Shown piece by piece: positions 8,484 to 17,720 of a DNA stretch of 62,556 nucleotides. The notes beneath the pieces are model-generated. The model saw only the letters and a program-made list of their open reading frames with translations, did no database searches and was not told the DNA's origin. The position numbers and the translations under genes were made by a program. Source of the DNA: Aliivibrio sp. 1S175 (GTDB lineage: Bacteria > Pseudomonadota > Gammaproteobacteria > Enterobacterales > Vibrionaceae); contig NZ_MAJS01000024.1 in NCBI RefSeq assembly GCF_001690985.1, forward strand, positions 161,698 through 224,253. The letters run 5' to 3'. Each line of letters opens with the position of its first letter. The stretch's first letter is position 1.

Positions 8484-10001
8484 CTAACTCTGAACTTCTG
8501 GCTTCATTGTCGCCTCTGCTTTTTCTTCGGCTTCCAATTCTTCACCACGAGCGATTAATCGTTGAATCACCTTAGATAGCCCTAACGTCAATACAGCCAT
8601 AAATGCAGCCACTTGCGCTAGCATATAAAAGTAACTGGTGTATACGGTCTCAACCACTTCTGGCGTGAAAACGATGTCTTTAGGTAACGCGATTTTGGTT
8701 GCAATTACAGCTGCTAAAATACCACTTAATGAAATTGCTACCGCACGTAAACCAATCGAGAATGCCGCAAGATAACGTGGCACCATTTCAAAAATAAACC
8801 CAGCACCTAGTGCTCCAACGATAAGCTCTGCACCTGATTGGAAAAAGTGAACAGATAAGATCCAGTTAGCCGAAATTTTACCATCAGGCCCCATTGAACC
8901 TGCTGATAATCCCAATAAAGCAAAGGCGATAGTACTTAGCATAAATGCCCCTGCAATTTTAGTTGGGATAGTTGGCGAGTAGCCTTTGCGATCTAACCAT
9001 GCGTAAAGTTGGATCATTGGCCCACCAAGCACAAAACACCATAGCGGGTTGAACGCCATATTTGATTCAGGGTGAATTGGAATGAAGCCAAGTAAAGTAT
9101 CATCCATTAAATTAATCGCATACATGTTCATTGAAGTGAACATTTGACCATAGAAGAAATAGAACACGATTAAGATACAAACGGTGATCAGCACAGCCAC
9201 CATTTTATATTGGAATGCACGCGTCGCTTTTGTAATTTCATAAATGAAGTAACCAATAGCCCCAAAACCTAATGCATACAGAATGTATTTACCTGTATCA
9301 AGGTTTGAGAATATCCAAAATATTAAAGCAAGCATTGCTGCAGAGCCTGCAAAAAATAGAGTCCACGTTTTTAATGATAATGGCGCTTTATCTAAATCAT
9401 TACCCACACTTGCCAACTCTTTACGATACTTATAAAACATCAGTAAGTTCAGTGCCATTAAGATAGCAGAGATGAAGAAAACACCTTGGTATGCCAGATA
9501 AGTGATTAAAAAAGGAAAAAGGTATTTAGCAGAAAAAGAACCAAGGTTATTAATTGAATAGTTAACCGTAAGACCTTGCTGGAAAGCTTCACGGTTCGTC
9601 TCAGAATATGAGTTACCAAATAGCACGGTTGGACACGTCGCAGATAAACCACGAGCAAAACCAATTAATGCGATAGATAAAATACTCATTGGAATGTTAA
9701 GTTGACTTGCTCCAATACCGAGTAATAAGAACCCCACTAAATACACCGCATAACCAATATAAACGGCACGGAACGCACCAATAAATTTATCCGCTAAAAA
9801 ACCACCGACAGCAGAGAATACAGGGCCAACCGCACCAAAGGCACCCATCATCATAATGGTATCAGCTTCGCTGTAATTAAGATCATTGAGGAAGAATTTG
9901 GTTAAAAGAACAAAAGCACCATAGAAGGCGGCACCCCATAAAAATTGTCTAAAAATTAGAACCTTGGCTATCGTGGGAAATCGTGCATTATTGTCTTGCA
10001 T
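8484..10001 (-). CDS. Proton-dependent oligopeptide transporter (POT) family MFS permease
   Basis: A 505-residue inner-membrane protein with about 12-14 hydrophobic segments. The N-terminal half carries the POT/PTR2-like signature GGFLADKFIGAFRAVYIGYAVYLVGF, followed by FARGLSATCPTVLFGNSY. POT carriers import di- and tripeptides with protons. It starts MQDNNARFPTIAKVLIFRQF without a cleavable signal and ends in a charged tail EELEAEEKAEATMKPEVQS. It is transcribed alone; the 5' region (10002-10290) is long and AT-rich. The substrate range is inferred from the family. Confidence 0.75.
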   Translation of the reverse strand: MQDNNARFPTIAKVLIFRQFLWGAAFYGAFVLLTKFFLNDLNYSEADTIMMMGAFGAVGPVFSAVGGFLADKFIGAFRAVYIGYAVYLVGFLLLGIGASQLNIPMSILSIALIGFARGLSATCPTVLFGNSYSETNREAFQQGLTVNYSINNLGSFSAKYLFPFLITYLAYQGVFFISAILMALNLLMFYKYRKELASVGNDLDKAPLSLKTWTLFFAGSAAMLALIFWIFSNLDTGKYILYALGFGAIGYFIYEITKATRAFQYKMVAVLITVCILIVFYFFYGQMFTSMNMYAINLMDDTLLGFIPIHPESNMAFNPLWCFVLGGPMIQLYAWLDRKGYSPTIPTKIAGAFMLSTIAFALLGLSAGSMGPDGKISANWILSVHFFQSGAELIVGALGAGFIFEMVPRYLAAFSIGLRAVAISLSGILAAVIATKIALPKDIVFTPEVVETVYTSYFYMLAQVAAFMAVLTLGLSKVIQRLIARGEELEAEEKAEATMKPEVQS

Positions 10002-10292
10002 ACTACTACTCCAGAATCATAATGACATTATTAACACATACTTTTTGTAAGTGTATTTTGGTCTTTATATCATCTGGTCACTTCTCCATTTGATACGCAA
10101 GTCTCAAACCGCCGAGTTACGAAGTTCTCTTTTTCAGAATGCGACCTAAACCTAAATTAACTGATATTAGTGTTAATTATAGGTCTATATTTCTACTTAA
10201 TCTAAAATGTCAGTCTTATCCGCTTTAATCAGTTATTTATTTAGTAATTTCTATTTCTGAGTATTCAAAGAATAATTAAGGAGGAAATTACC

Positions 10293-10409
10293 ATGAGTGT
10301 GATCGCTTTATTTAGGTTAATATATTGTAAATTACAATGTAGTTTAGGGATAAACCAATGCGTTACTACCTCATTACTTTTTATGTTCTCTGTTATAGCT
10401 TTTCGGTAA
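10293..10409 (+). CDS. Possible 38-residue leader ORF overlapping mepA
   Basis: ATG at 10293 follows an almost ideal ribosome-binding site (AAGGAGG, eight bases away). The frame encodes 38 residues (start MSVIALFRLIYC, two Cys early and one mid) and stops at 10407-10409, 50 bases inside mepA in another frame. The ribosome site is better than that of mepA itself (AGGGAT), so it may couple or limit mepA translation. No homology is recognised, and chance cannot be excluded. Confidence 0.4.
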   Translation: MSVIALFRLIYCKLQCSLGINQCVTTSLLFMFSVIAFR

Positions 10410-11167
10410 ATGCGACACCCTGGGAATCAATGCAATCTCCAACTAATCAAGCGATTGAATCTATTGGTAGTTATGCCAATGGTTGTCTTGAAGGAGCAAA
10501 CGCTTTGCCTTTAACTGGAAAGGGTTATCAAGTGGTTCGCAGTGAACGTAAGCGTTATTTCGCTCATTCAGACACCATTCATTTTATTCAAGATCTCGCT
10601 ATCTCTTCAGAAAAGGATCTCAATAAACAATTGTTAATTGCTGATATGTCTTTACCACAAGGAGGGCGATTTTCTCACGGCCACTCCAGCCATCAGACAG
10701 GACTTGATGTTGATATTTGGCTACGCTTATTAACTACACCACTAACCAAAAAAGAGCTGAAAAAGCCCTACTCGATTAGCCTAGTAGATAAACCAACGAC
10801 AACCATTAAAGAGCAATACTGGCAACCAGAACACTTTGAATTAATTAAAATGGCAGCAAAAGATGAAAGAGTAGCTCGTATATTTGTTAACTCTGCAATC
10901 AAAGAAAAACTGTGTGAAGAAGAAAGTAAGAATACAGAATGGTTACGCAAGGTACGTCCTTGGTGGGGACACAGTGCTCATATGCATGTGCGCCTTAATT
11001 GTCCTAAAGAGAATAAAAACTGCATTAACCAAGCTGAGCCACCAGAAGGGGATGGTTGTGGACACGAAGCGCAAAGCTGGCGATTGAACCCAACACCACA
11101 GAAAAAAAGAGCATCTGCACCCGTTATGCCAAAGCAATGTTCTGAGATGCTAAATGCCCTTAATTAA
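10358..11167 (+). CDS. mepA: Penicillin-insensitive murein DD-endopeptidase MepA
   Basis: A 269-residue periplasmic protein with signal peptide (about residues 1-19). LAS-type zinc peptidase motifs are visible: GGRFSHGHSSHQTGLDVDIW (His112 and Asp119 as zinc ligands, family pattern HxxxxxxD) and WWGHSAHMHVRL near residue 207 carrying the third ligand and catalytic His. MepA cleaves the D-Ala-mDAP cross-bridge of peptidoglycan and helps wall enlargement. Several Cys residues (in NGCLEG, KLCEEE, LNCP, GDGCGHE) fit the disulfide-rich family. A small ORF with a strong ribosome site overlaps its 5' end. Confidence 0.95.
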   Translation: MRYYLITFYVLCYSFSVNATPWESMQSPTNQAIESIGSYANGCLEGANALPLTGKGYQVVRSERKRYFAHSDTIHFIQDLAISSEKDLNKQLLIADMSLPQGGRFSHGHSSHQTGLDVDIWLRLLTTPLTKKELKKPYSISLVDKPTTTIKEQYWQPEHFELIKMAAKDERVARIFVNSAIKEKLCEEESKNTEWLRKVRPWWGHSAHMHVRLNCPKENKNCINQAEPPEGDGCGHEAQSWRLNPTPQKKRASAPVMPKQCSEMLNALN

Positions 11168-11218
11168 TCAGCAAAAACGAACAAGGTTATTGCTGATATA
11201 AATATCAAACCGTGTGCT

Positions 11219-11404
11219 TTATTCAATTGCTAACAGTTCAATAAAGTCTTGCTTTAAAGATTGTCTAAAGAAGTCAGGCATGGAATCCATAGTGAAGACA
11301 GCTGCGTCTTCAATAATGGTTGTAGAACCACTGAGTGTCCAGTAAGAGCTTCCTTTGCTTGTATTCACCTTAACTTTAAAATGCGTTGGAGTGGTTGTAA
11401 CCAT
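11219..11404 (-). CDS. Small hypothetical protein, 61 residues
   Basis: The protein is short and soluble, start MVTTTPTHFKVKVNTSKG, end FIELLAIE. The ribosome site AAAGGGAT lies before the ATG at 11404. It has no recognised domain, signal peptide or membrane segment. It converges on mepA with 51 bases between. Codon use looks ordinary, and no competing frame is better. Moderate support only. Confidence 0.5.
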   Translation of the reverse strand: MVTTTPTHFKVKVNTSKGSSYWTLSGSTTIIEDAAVFTMDSMPDFFRQSLKQDFIELLAIE

Positions 11405-11709
11405 TTTTCTATCCCTTTAATAACATATCTGATCATGCTACCACTTTCATTTTATGAAACCAGATTTTTACCTTATGAATTATAAGGTTTTTTGTTTTTG
11501 TAATTGCTGTGTAAAAATAGCCACTAAAAATTGTTATCGCATTGTTCCTTGCTTGTATTATCTCTTATTCCATACAGAAAAATATCTATACGAACATTAT
11601 ACAGATAAAGACATGATGCCAAATTTCACCTTTTTAACTGCCTCTATTTTTAATTAGATATAGCAGATAATATACGTAGTTCTATTGTTAAAAAGGCAAT
11701 AATAAAATT

Positions 11710-12615
11710 ATGGACCAATTGCGAGCATTAAAATATTTTACAGCAACGGTAGAGGCAGGAAACTTTTCAGCAGCAGCTAAAAAATTTGATGTTCCCGCTT
11801 CTTCTATCTCACGTCGAATCGCAGATCTTGAAGCTTCCCTTGGGGCACAGCTGTTAAAACGAACGACGAGAACCGTCTCTTTAACAGAAGTAGGTCAACA
11901 ATATTATACCCAAGTCACGGCACTTGTTCAGCAACTTGAACAATGCGATCAGGCCGTAAAAAACTATCAAACCACACCAACTGGAACCCTTAAAATCAGT
12001 GCCATGGTTGGTTTTGGTGAACGTATTCTTGCGCCTATTTTGGACGAATTTATCTTACTCTACCCAGATATTTTGTTGGATGTCGTACTAAGCGATGAAC
12101 TCTCTAAATTAGACCGAGACGATGTGGATATTGCGATCCGTGGCGGTTATGCGCCTGATGAGCGCGTGGTTGCTATCTACCTTATGGATAATCGTTTTAT
12201 TCCTGCCGCTTCTCCTTCCTATCTTAAAAAATATGGCCACCCGACAAGCACGAAAGAGCTGCCTAATCATAAAGGTCTTTATTTCAAAACGCCCAATGGC
12301 CCTACCCCTTGGTTAAGCGAGATAAATGGAGAATGGCAAGAAGTATCTGCGCCAAGCATTTTAACAACAAATAACGGTAAATGGCTGACAGATAAAGCCA
12401 TAAAAGGGGCTGGAATTATAATGATGCCGAGGTGGGTACTAGAACCTCATTTACAACAAGGAGAATTGGTGGAATTAACCTTTAACGAGCCATTAAATAT
12501 CACTCAAAATCAAACTCTTGCCGTCTATATGCTGTATCAGAAACTGGCGTATGCTACCCCTAAAGTTAAAGCTGCCGTTGATTTCATTGTTGCGAGGATT
12601 AAAGGAAATAAATAG
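11710..12615 (+). CDS. LysR-family transcriptional regulator
   Basis: A 301-residue regulator with a textbook N-terminal domain: MDQLRALKYFTATVEAGNFSAAAKKFDVPASSISRRIADLEASLGAQLL, then the effector domain with VDIAIRGG and the WLTDKAIKGAGIIMMP block typical of the CrgA/YafC-like subgroup. It is followed after 168 bases by the M66 protease gene in the same direction; regulation of that gene is possible but not shown by any sequence feature. Start ATG follows AAAGGCAA at 17 bases, a weak site. Confidence 0.9.
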   Translation: MDQLRALKYFTATVEAGNFSAAAKKFDVPASSISRRIADLEASLGAQLLKRTTRTVSLTEVGQQYYTQVTALVQQLEQCDQAVKNYQTTPTGTLKISAMVGFGERILAPILDEFILLYPDILLDVVLSDELSKLDRDDVDIAIRGGYAPDERVVAIYLMDNRFIPAASPSYLKKYGHPTSTKELPNHKGLYFKTPNGPTPWLSEINGEWQEVSAPSILTTNNGKWLTDKAIKGAGIIMMPRWVLEPHLQQGELVELTFNEPLNITQNQTLAVYMLYQKLAYATPKVKAAVDFIVARIKGNK

Positions 12616-12783
12616 TGACATTACTGCCTAACTTTGCTTTTTCTGTATTAAGTTCTGGAATAAACCTCTTATTTTCAACCTATTTAAATATCTTATTCTC
12701 ACTTTTGAGCTATAAGCCTCACGAATAATACAGCGCAATTAAAAAGCGTTAGTTATTTAAATAATAATAAAAATTGAGGTTCT

Positions 12784-15621
12784 ATGAAAAAGACAGTCTT
12801 AGGTATGTTTATTGCCGCTACATTAGCGACTAACGTTTATGCAGCAAACCATCCGCTCAATGACGCTAATGTTCAAATTACAAATAAAATGGCTGAATTA
12901 GCGGTACTTGCTAGTGATCCTGCAAACATCACGCAAGAAGGTGAACAAAAATACCTTGAATACAAAGGGAAAAAATTAAGAATTAACTTTGATGGCAATG
13001 TGAAGTTTGGCCTGATGGACTTCGACTCAGAGTTTGAAACCGTATTCGATTTTCTTCCAACTAGCTGGGAAAAATATTGGTACGACGGTGGATTTGATAT
13101 CTATCCTGAAACCTTTGATATCGCTGAGAAATGTACACTTGGTCTTTATGCAGCAGCAAGAGGGTCTAAAGACAACGAAGGCAATTACATTTGGGAAAAC
13201 ACGATGTCGACCAACATCGATACCTCAGAGTGTACTCCTGTTATTGAAAAACCAGCGATATTCTTCAACACTAATCAATTAGAAAATTCATTAGTTGGCG
13301 ATCTTTCTGGTGGCGTATTATTTGCTCAAGCCCACATTATTTCAGCAAAAGCGACTGAACAAGAAAAACGCATGCACCTAGTTGGTCAACGTGCGACAAA
13401 AGTCATGTTTAAACCAACAGAAACCTTTGCTTCATACGCATCAGTTGCTCTAACAGCAATGGATCGTAATGGTAAAATATTAGGTACGTTAGAAATGAAA
13501 CGTCCTGATTTGTTGGCTCAAAATGTGATGGCTATGCCTGAAATCACTAATCCGAATATTGATTTTAGCTACGATGAAGCTGCTGCATTCAACGTTCGTG
13601 AAGTATCAAGCCAAGCAATTTCTGCCGCGCTAGCTGAACACAACGTAGTAAAACTGAACACATGGAACGGTCATTGGATCCGAGACATTGTACTTGAGCA
13701 AAATAATCCAGAACTCGATGGTAAAATATTCGTATTTACCTCAAGTGCAGGTTACAACTCAAACGTAAATTACTACCCAGAGCGCTCTAAAACGATTGTT
13801 AGCGGCACAACCACTGTGTTTAAAAACGTTAATGGTGCATGGGTGCTAGAAGATGATTTAATTTTCAATAAGATCGGTTATGCGGATGGTTTTTGGTCTG
13901 CTGAACTACCAAAAGAATGGCTTAATGCTGGTCTGAAATTATCATTTGAAAACCAAGGTAAAAAAGGCACATTAGCGCAAATTAAAGTAGGTGCTCCAAC
14001 TGAGTTACTGCTTCATACCATTGACGTTGGCATGCTTGTTGAGCCTCGTGATGCTTTCCACTTCCAAACCGACAAAGCAGCACAGCGCGAATACTTTGAA
14101 ACAGCCCCTGTAAGTAAAATGGTGGTGAGTGAATATGAACCAGTGCACTTTGCTGAAGTAATGCTACCAGATGGCACTTTATTAACTGATCTTGACCCAA
14201 GTAAGGGTGGCTGGCATTCAGGCACTATGCGTCAAAGTATTGGTAAAGAGTTAATCTCTATCGGTATCAACAACGCCAACTACGGTATTAACTCAAGCGT
14301 AGGTGTTGGTGAAAGTGAAAACCCTTATGTAGCCGCTCAATTAACCGCTCATAACAGCCGTGGTAACTACAACAATGGCGTACAAACTCACGGCGGTTCT
14401 GGTGGTGCTGGTATGGTGACACTTGATAGCTCTATTGGTAATGAGTTTAGCCATGAAGTAGGGCATAACTACGGTTTAGGCCACTACCCTGGTGGGTTTG
14501 AAGGGTCTATCCATAAACCTGCCAACATGAGTAACTCGACATGGGGTTGGGACTCTTCACGCGATGTGTTTATTCCAAACTTCTCACCATCTAACAACGG
14601 TGCTCAAAGCTGTCTTGATGGTCAATGTGTTGAACCATTTAGCGGCATGTTTAGCTTTGGTTATGATTCAATGGCTGGCGGTAGCGCAATGTATGGGGCA
14701 CAACGATTTACGCTGTATACGCCGTATTCAATGCACTTTATTCAGCAAAATTTAGAAAGCAAAATTGTATTTGATGAAACCTCATCAACGGGCTTTAAAA
14801 AGTGGGATGAAGCAACAGAGAGCATGGTTGAGTACACGCATTCAATCGATGATTTAGAAGCGACATCAGTCAACCCATGGGACGCTAATGCAAGCCATAT
14901 CGCGACACTATTAACGGATTTCGATAAAATAGACCTTGCAACTTGGAATGGTCATTGGGCACGAGATATGTCAGTTCCTGCTGCATCATCTATAAATAAA
15001 GGCAAGATCTTTACCTTTAATTCAGATGCAGGTTACAACTCAAACTTAGAGATTAATGGCGCTACTATCCTAGTTAACAACGGCAGTCGCTTACTGTTTG
15101 TATCTGATGGTCAAACGTGGGTACAAAATGGCGAATATGAACAAAACAAAGTGATTCGTCCAACCTCATTTGGCGTTCCTGTAACAACATTAGTGGGTTA
15201 CTACGATCCTAAAAACAAGCTGGATAGCTATATCTTCCCTGCTCTGCATGGTTCTTATGGTTATGTTTACCCTGACAATTCAGCAAGCTTAACAGTAAGT
15301 GAATGTGCGTTAGAAGTAAGCATGAAAAATGGCGATGTTCAAAAGTTTGCACTGAAGAATAACCGTCGTAACGCGGATAACATGAATAAGTTCCATGTAA
15401 ACGTGGCACGTTCTGAAAATCCAGTATCAGCCTCTGTTATCTGTGATAACAACGTACTGAATTCAATAGCGATTAGCAGTCCAAAACTTGAGCCTGTATA
15501 TACAGTACAAGGGGGCAATGAAGCGATGCGTGCAGTATCAATTCCAACACATAACACGCCAAGAGTTCTGGCTGAACGCTATGAGCCTAAAAACTGTGAT
15601 AATGCTGATCACAATCATTAA
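12784..15621 (+). CDS. Secreted M66 (StcE/TagA-like) zinc metalloprotease
   Basis: A 945-residue protein with signal peptide (residues 1-20, cleavage after VYA). The active site HEVGHNYGLGH (His557, Glu558, His561, His567) and the downstream HYPGG and GYDSMAGG match peptidase family M66, which includes E. coli StcE and V. cholerae TagA, enzymes that cut mucin-type glycoproteins. A module of about 80 residues with the signature TWNGHW-R-, GKIF-F-S-AGYNSN occurs twice, once before (about residue 296) and once after (about residue 720) the catalytic domain, and may bind substrate. Export by type II secretion is inferred. Mucin degradation would suit a host-associated Aliivibrio. It has its own terminator. 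Confidence 0.88.
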   Translation: MKKTVLGMFIAATLATNVYAANHPLNDANVQITNKMAELAVLASDPANITQEGEQKYLEYKGKKLRINFDGNVKFGLMDFDSEFETVFDFLPTSWEKYWYDGGFDIYPETFDIAEKCTLGLYAAARGSKDNEGNYIWENTMSTNIDTSECTPVIEKPAIFFNTNQLENSLVGDLSGGVLFAQAHIISAKATEQEKRMHLVGQRATKVMFKPTETFASYASVALTAMDRNGKILGTLEMKRPDLLAQNVMAMPEITNPNIDFSYDEAAAFNVREVSSQAISAALAEHNVVKLNTWNGHWIRDIVLEQNNPELDGKIFVFTSSAGYNSNVNYYPERSKTIVSGTTTVFKNVNGAWVLEDDLIFNKIGYADGFWSAELPKEWLNAGLKLSFENQGKKGTLAQIKVGAPTELLLHTIDVGMLVEPRDAFHFQTDKAAQREYFETAPVSKMVVSEYEPVHFAEVMLPDGTLLTDLDPSKGGWHSGTMRQSIGKELISIGINNANYGINSSVGVGESENPYVAAQLTAHNSRGNYNNGVQTHGGSGGAGMVTLDSSIGNEFSHEVGHNYGLGHYPGGFEGSIHKPANMSNSTWGWDSSRDVFIPNFSPSNNGAQSCLDGQCVEPFSGMFSFGYDSMAGGSAMYGAQRFTLYTPYSMHFIQQNLESKIVFDETSSTGFKKWDEATESMVEYTHSIDDLEATSVNPWDANASHIATLLTDFDKIDLATWNGHWARDMSVPAASSINKGKIFTFNSDAGYNSNLEINGATILVNNGSRLLFVSDGQTWVQNGEYEQNKVIRPTSFGVPVTTLVGYYDPKNKLDSYIFPALHGSYGYVYPDNSASLTVSECALEVSMKNGDVQKFALKNNRRNADNMNKFHVNVARSENPVSASVICDNNVLNSIAISSPKLEPVYTVQGGNEAMRAVSIPTHNTPRVLAERYEPKNCDNADHNH

Positions 15622-15672
15622 TTAATACGCTAAAGAAGTAAGTTATCACTTCTTATTAGACGCATACCAACA

Positions 15673-15715
15673 GGGTTAAGATATTTCTTTTTAAAAGAGT
15701 CTTAACCCTTTTTTA
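15673..15715 (+). terminator. Rho-independent terminator
   Basis: GGGTTAAGA/TCTTAACCC stem with an 18-base loop and a T-run, 52 bases after the M66 protease stop. Confidence 0.8.
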
Positions 15716-16130
15716 TAAACAGTGTTAAATATCATTACCATTCATCTTTATATAATCCAATGAATCCACTACGGTATTACCGTTTATTAGCCATTATACC
15801 TATGCCATAGGAAATGATTATATGGGTAAGGTATTAGCATAGAAAACTTATATTATTAGTAATAGATTTTTTATAACATCCGTTGGATTATTATGCTTAA
15901 ACTCTCAACATTTAATAAATTAATAGGCAAAAAATAACATTTAAATGTTACAAGCGTTAATATAAATAACGTTGATTTTTATAATAAATTTTACTTTTCA
16001 ATATAAAACCTTCCATTTAAAATGCTTCTTTCATTTCTTATTTATAAACCAAATATTGATATAGCTCAAAAAGACACCAGTTGATTAGGCGTAAATTAAA
16101 AATGGACGTTACATTTTTGAGGGAATAAAT
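15716..16130. other. AT-rich intergenic region
   Basis: About 415 bases, very AT-rich, with no reading frame of note. The 3' end holds the leader of the small membrane protein gene at 16131. Confidence 0.45.
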
Positions 16131-16364
16131 ATGACGATATCAAAAGTATTTCAAAGAGACCTTCTTGGTTTACTCTTAATTGTTTTAACTGCTTTAGTTG
16201 CGCTTTATGTTCTGCTAAATATATTTGCTTTATTTGCTTACGTAAACAACGAGGATAAAATTGCATCTACATTCTTAGACCAATCTTTTTATCTTATGGT
16301 ATTTGTTATACCTCCTTATTTTCTAGATAGATACCTCAGTAGTCACCACGTAATAGAGTCGTAA
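16131..16364 (+). CDS. Small membrane protein of unknown function, 77 residues
   Basis: Two hydrophobic segments are visible: about residues 11-36 (DLLGLLLIVLTALVALYVLL) and 49-64 (FYLMVFVIPPYFL). The ribosome site GAGGGA lies seven bases before the ATG. It is probably an inner-membrane protein. No family is recognised and it is transcribed alone. Confidence 0.6.
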   Translation: MTISKVFQRDLLGLLLIVLTALVALYVLLNIFALFAYVNNEDKIASTFLDQSFYLMVFVIPPYFLDRYLSSHHVIES

Positions 16365-16434
16365 AGGCATAAAAATTATCCCACAATGTATAGTTATACT
16401 CTTCAGTGGAAATAAAACACGCTATCCACACGAT

Positions 16435-16467
16435 AAAAAAGCCCTACACTCTTCGTATAGGGCTTTA
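16435..16467 (-). terminator. Rho-independent terminator
   Basis: AAAGCCCTA/TAGGGCTTT stem; the plus-strand A-run gives a T-tract for the minus-strand gene ending at 16483. It may also serve the plus-strand gene ending at 16364. Confidence 0.8.
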
Positions 16468-16482
16468 CTGTAATCACTCAAT

Positions 16483-16734
16483 TTAGTGCGTAGTACGGTT
16501 TGAACCATTACGTACTAAATCTTGTCCTGTTTGGAATACTTCTTCTGTTACCCAACGAGACAACAATAGTTGGTGCTTATCATCTAATACCGCAACAAAA
16601 CGACGACCGTCTTTATTGTTGGTTGCCATTGCAATACCAGCAACATTCGTTAACCCAAAACCCCCATTTTCAGCAGCTACGATAAACGTTTCTAGATCTT
16701 CTAGGTTAGTGATCATCTCTAATTCTTGCGTCAT
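16483..16734 (-). CDS. Hypothetical protein, 83 residues
   Basis: The protein begins MTQELEMITNLEDLETFIVAAENGGFGLTNVAGIAMATN and ends NGSNRTTH. It is soluble, mixed alpha/beta in appearance, with no signal peptide. AGAGAA precedes the ATG, and a clear terminator follows the stop by 16 bases, so it looks like a real monocistronic gene. The family is not recognised. Confidence 0.65.
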   Translation of the reverse strand: MTQELEMITNLEDLETFIVAAENGGFGLTNVAGIAMATNNKDGRRFVAVLDDKHQLLLSRWVTEEVFQTGQDLVRNGSNRTTH

Positions 16735-16856
16735 ACTTGTATTCTCTTACTGAATTAAACAATTTGGACTATGCCATTTCAATGGGCGATACTTTAACGA
16801 GATTCATCCAAAATTGGAACTTGAATCTATCTACAATAAAAAGATTCTACCGTTAA

Positions 16857-17381
16857 TTAACTTATTAATTTAGACACAAATGGAATGTTACGATGTTTGT
16901 CTTGCCAAGGTAATCCATAACCTATCAGCATGTCATCGTTTTCCATTTCGTAAGCGAAATATTGAGGGTATGGAATATCAACCCGACCCGGCTTCACAAA
17001 TAATGTCGCAATTGAGAGAGATTTAACCCCGAACTCTTCTGCTATGTATTTAGCAACACGCTTCATTGTGCCACCCGATTCAATCGCGTCATCAACAAGC
17101 ACAACGTGCTTACCTTTAACCGGTATATTTTGGTGATACTCTATATTTGAGTTGTTATTGCTGTCTCCAGGGGTATGAGGACATGAAACATAATCCATTT
17201 TAATATCTAACGTCAGATCTCTAACAAGATCCGCGGTAAAAAGAATCCCACCCGGAACCATTGAAATAATGACGACCTCTTCACCTGAAAACTGTTGATT
17301 TAATTTATCCGCGACAAGAGCAACGCCTGCTTTAATCTTCTCAGTACTTAATACTAATTTGCCTACGTGTTTATTATTCAT
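16857..17381 (-). CDS. Purine-type phosphoribosyltransferase (HPRT-like)
   Basis: A 174-residue protein from the preferred start MNNKHVGKLVLSTEKIKAG. It has the type I PRPP-binding motif VVLVDDAIESGGT and an early VVIISMVPGGILFTADLV loop like those of hypoxanthine phosphoribosyltransferases (base + PRPP to nucleotide + PPi). The frame stays open for 30 more codons to an ATG at 17471, but that extension does not look like family sequence and neither start has a good ribosome site. It is diverged from standard Hpt, so the base specificity is uncertain. Confidence 0.75.
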   Translation of the reverse strand: MNNKHVGKLVLSTEKIKAGVALVADKLNQQFSGEEVVIISMVPGGILFTADLVRDLTLDIKMDYVSCPHTPGDSNNNSNIEYHQNIPVKGKHVVLVDDAIESGGTMKRVAKYIAEEFGVKSLSIATLFVKPGRVDIPYPQYFAYEMENDDMLIGYGLPWQDKHRNIPFVSKLIS

Positions 17382-17669
17382 ATCACTCACAACCACTTCA
17401 TTAAAATCTATTTTGTTATTATTCAGGTAAAATTCGCTGAGCACCACTACCTTCTTCGTGCAAGATGTCATCTGGATTCAATAACTGGCATTTTTCCATA
17501 CTCAAACAACGACAACCTAGACGACCTTTGATAATGAGATCATAGTTGTTCGTGATAAATAATGATTAAAAAAAGCGACAACATTCCATTTGAAAAATAA
17601 TCTATCGTTGTTATCAATATCTATTACCGCTCAAGGCATGAGTGACAATTTTAAAAACTTCACGCACAA

Positions 17670-17702
17670 AAAAACCGCCAATGGAATATTGGCGGTTTTT
17701 AT
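17670..17702. terminator. Rho-independent terminator of rsgA
   Basis: AAAACCGCCAAT/ATTGGCGGTTTT stem with loop GGAAT and A/T tracts on both sides; 19 bases past the rsgA stop. Confidence 0.85.
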
Positions 17703-17720
17703 TTGAATTGATTTTAGGTA

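Noticed and set aside
10321-10341. Palindromic ATTGTAAATTACAAT stretch upstream of mepA as a parS2 or operator site
   Set aside because: It does not match the parS2 consensus, and a single AT-rich palindrome is not enough to call an operator.
11454-11657. Plus-strand 67-codon frame before the LysR gene at 11710
   Set aside because: Odd composition rich in Cys, Tyr and Phe, no ribosome site, and no resemblance to a family.
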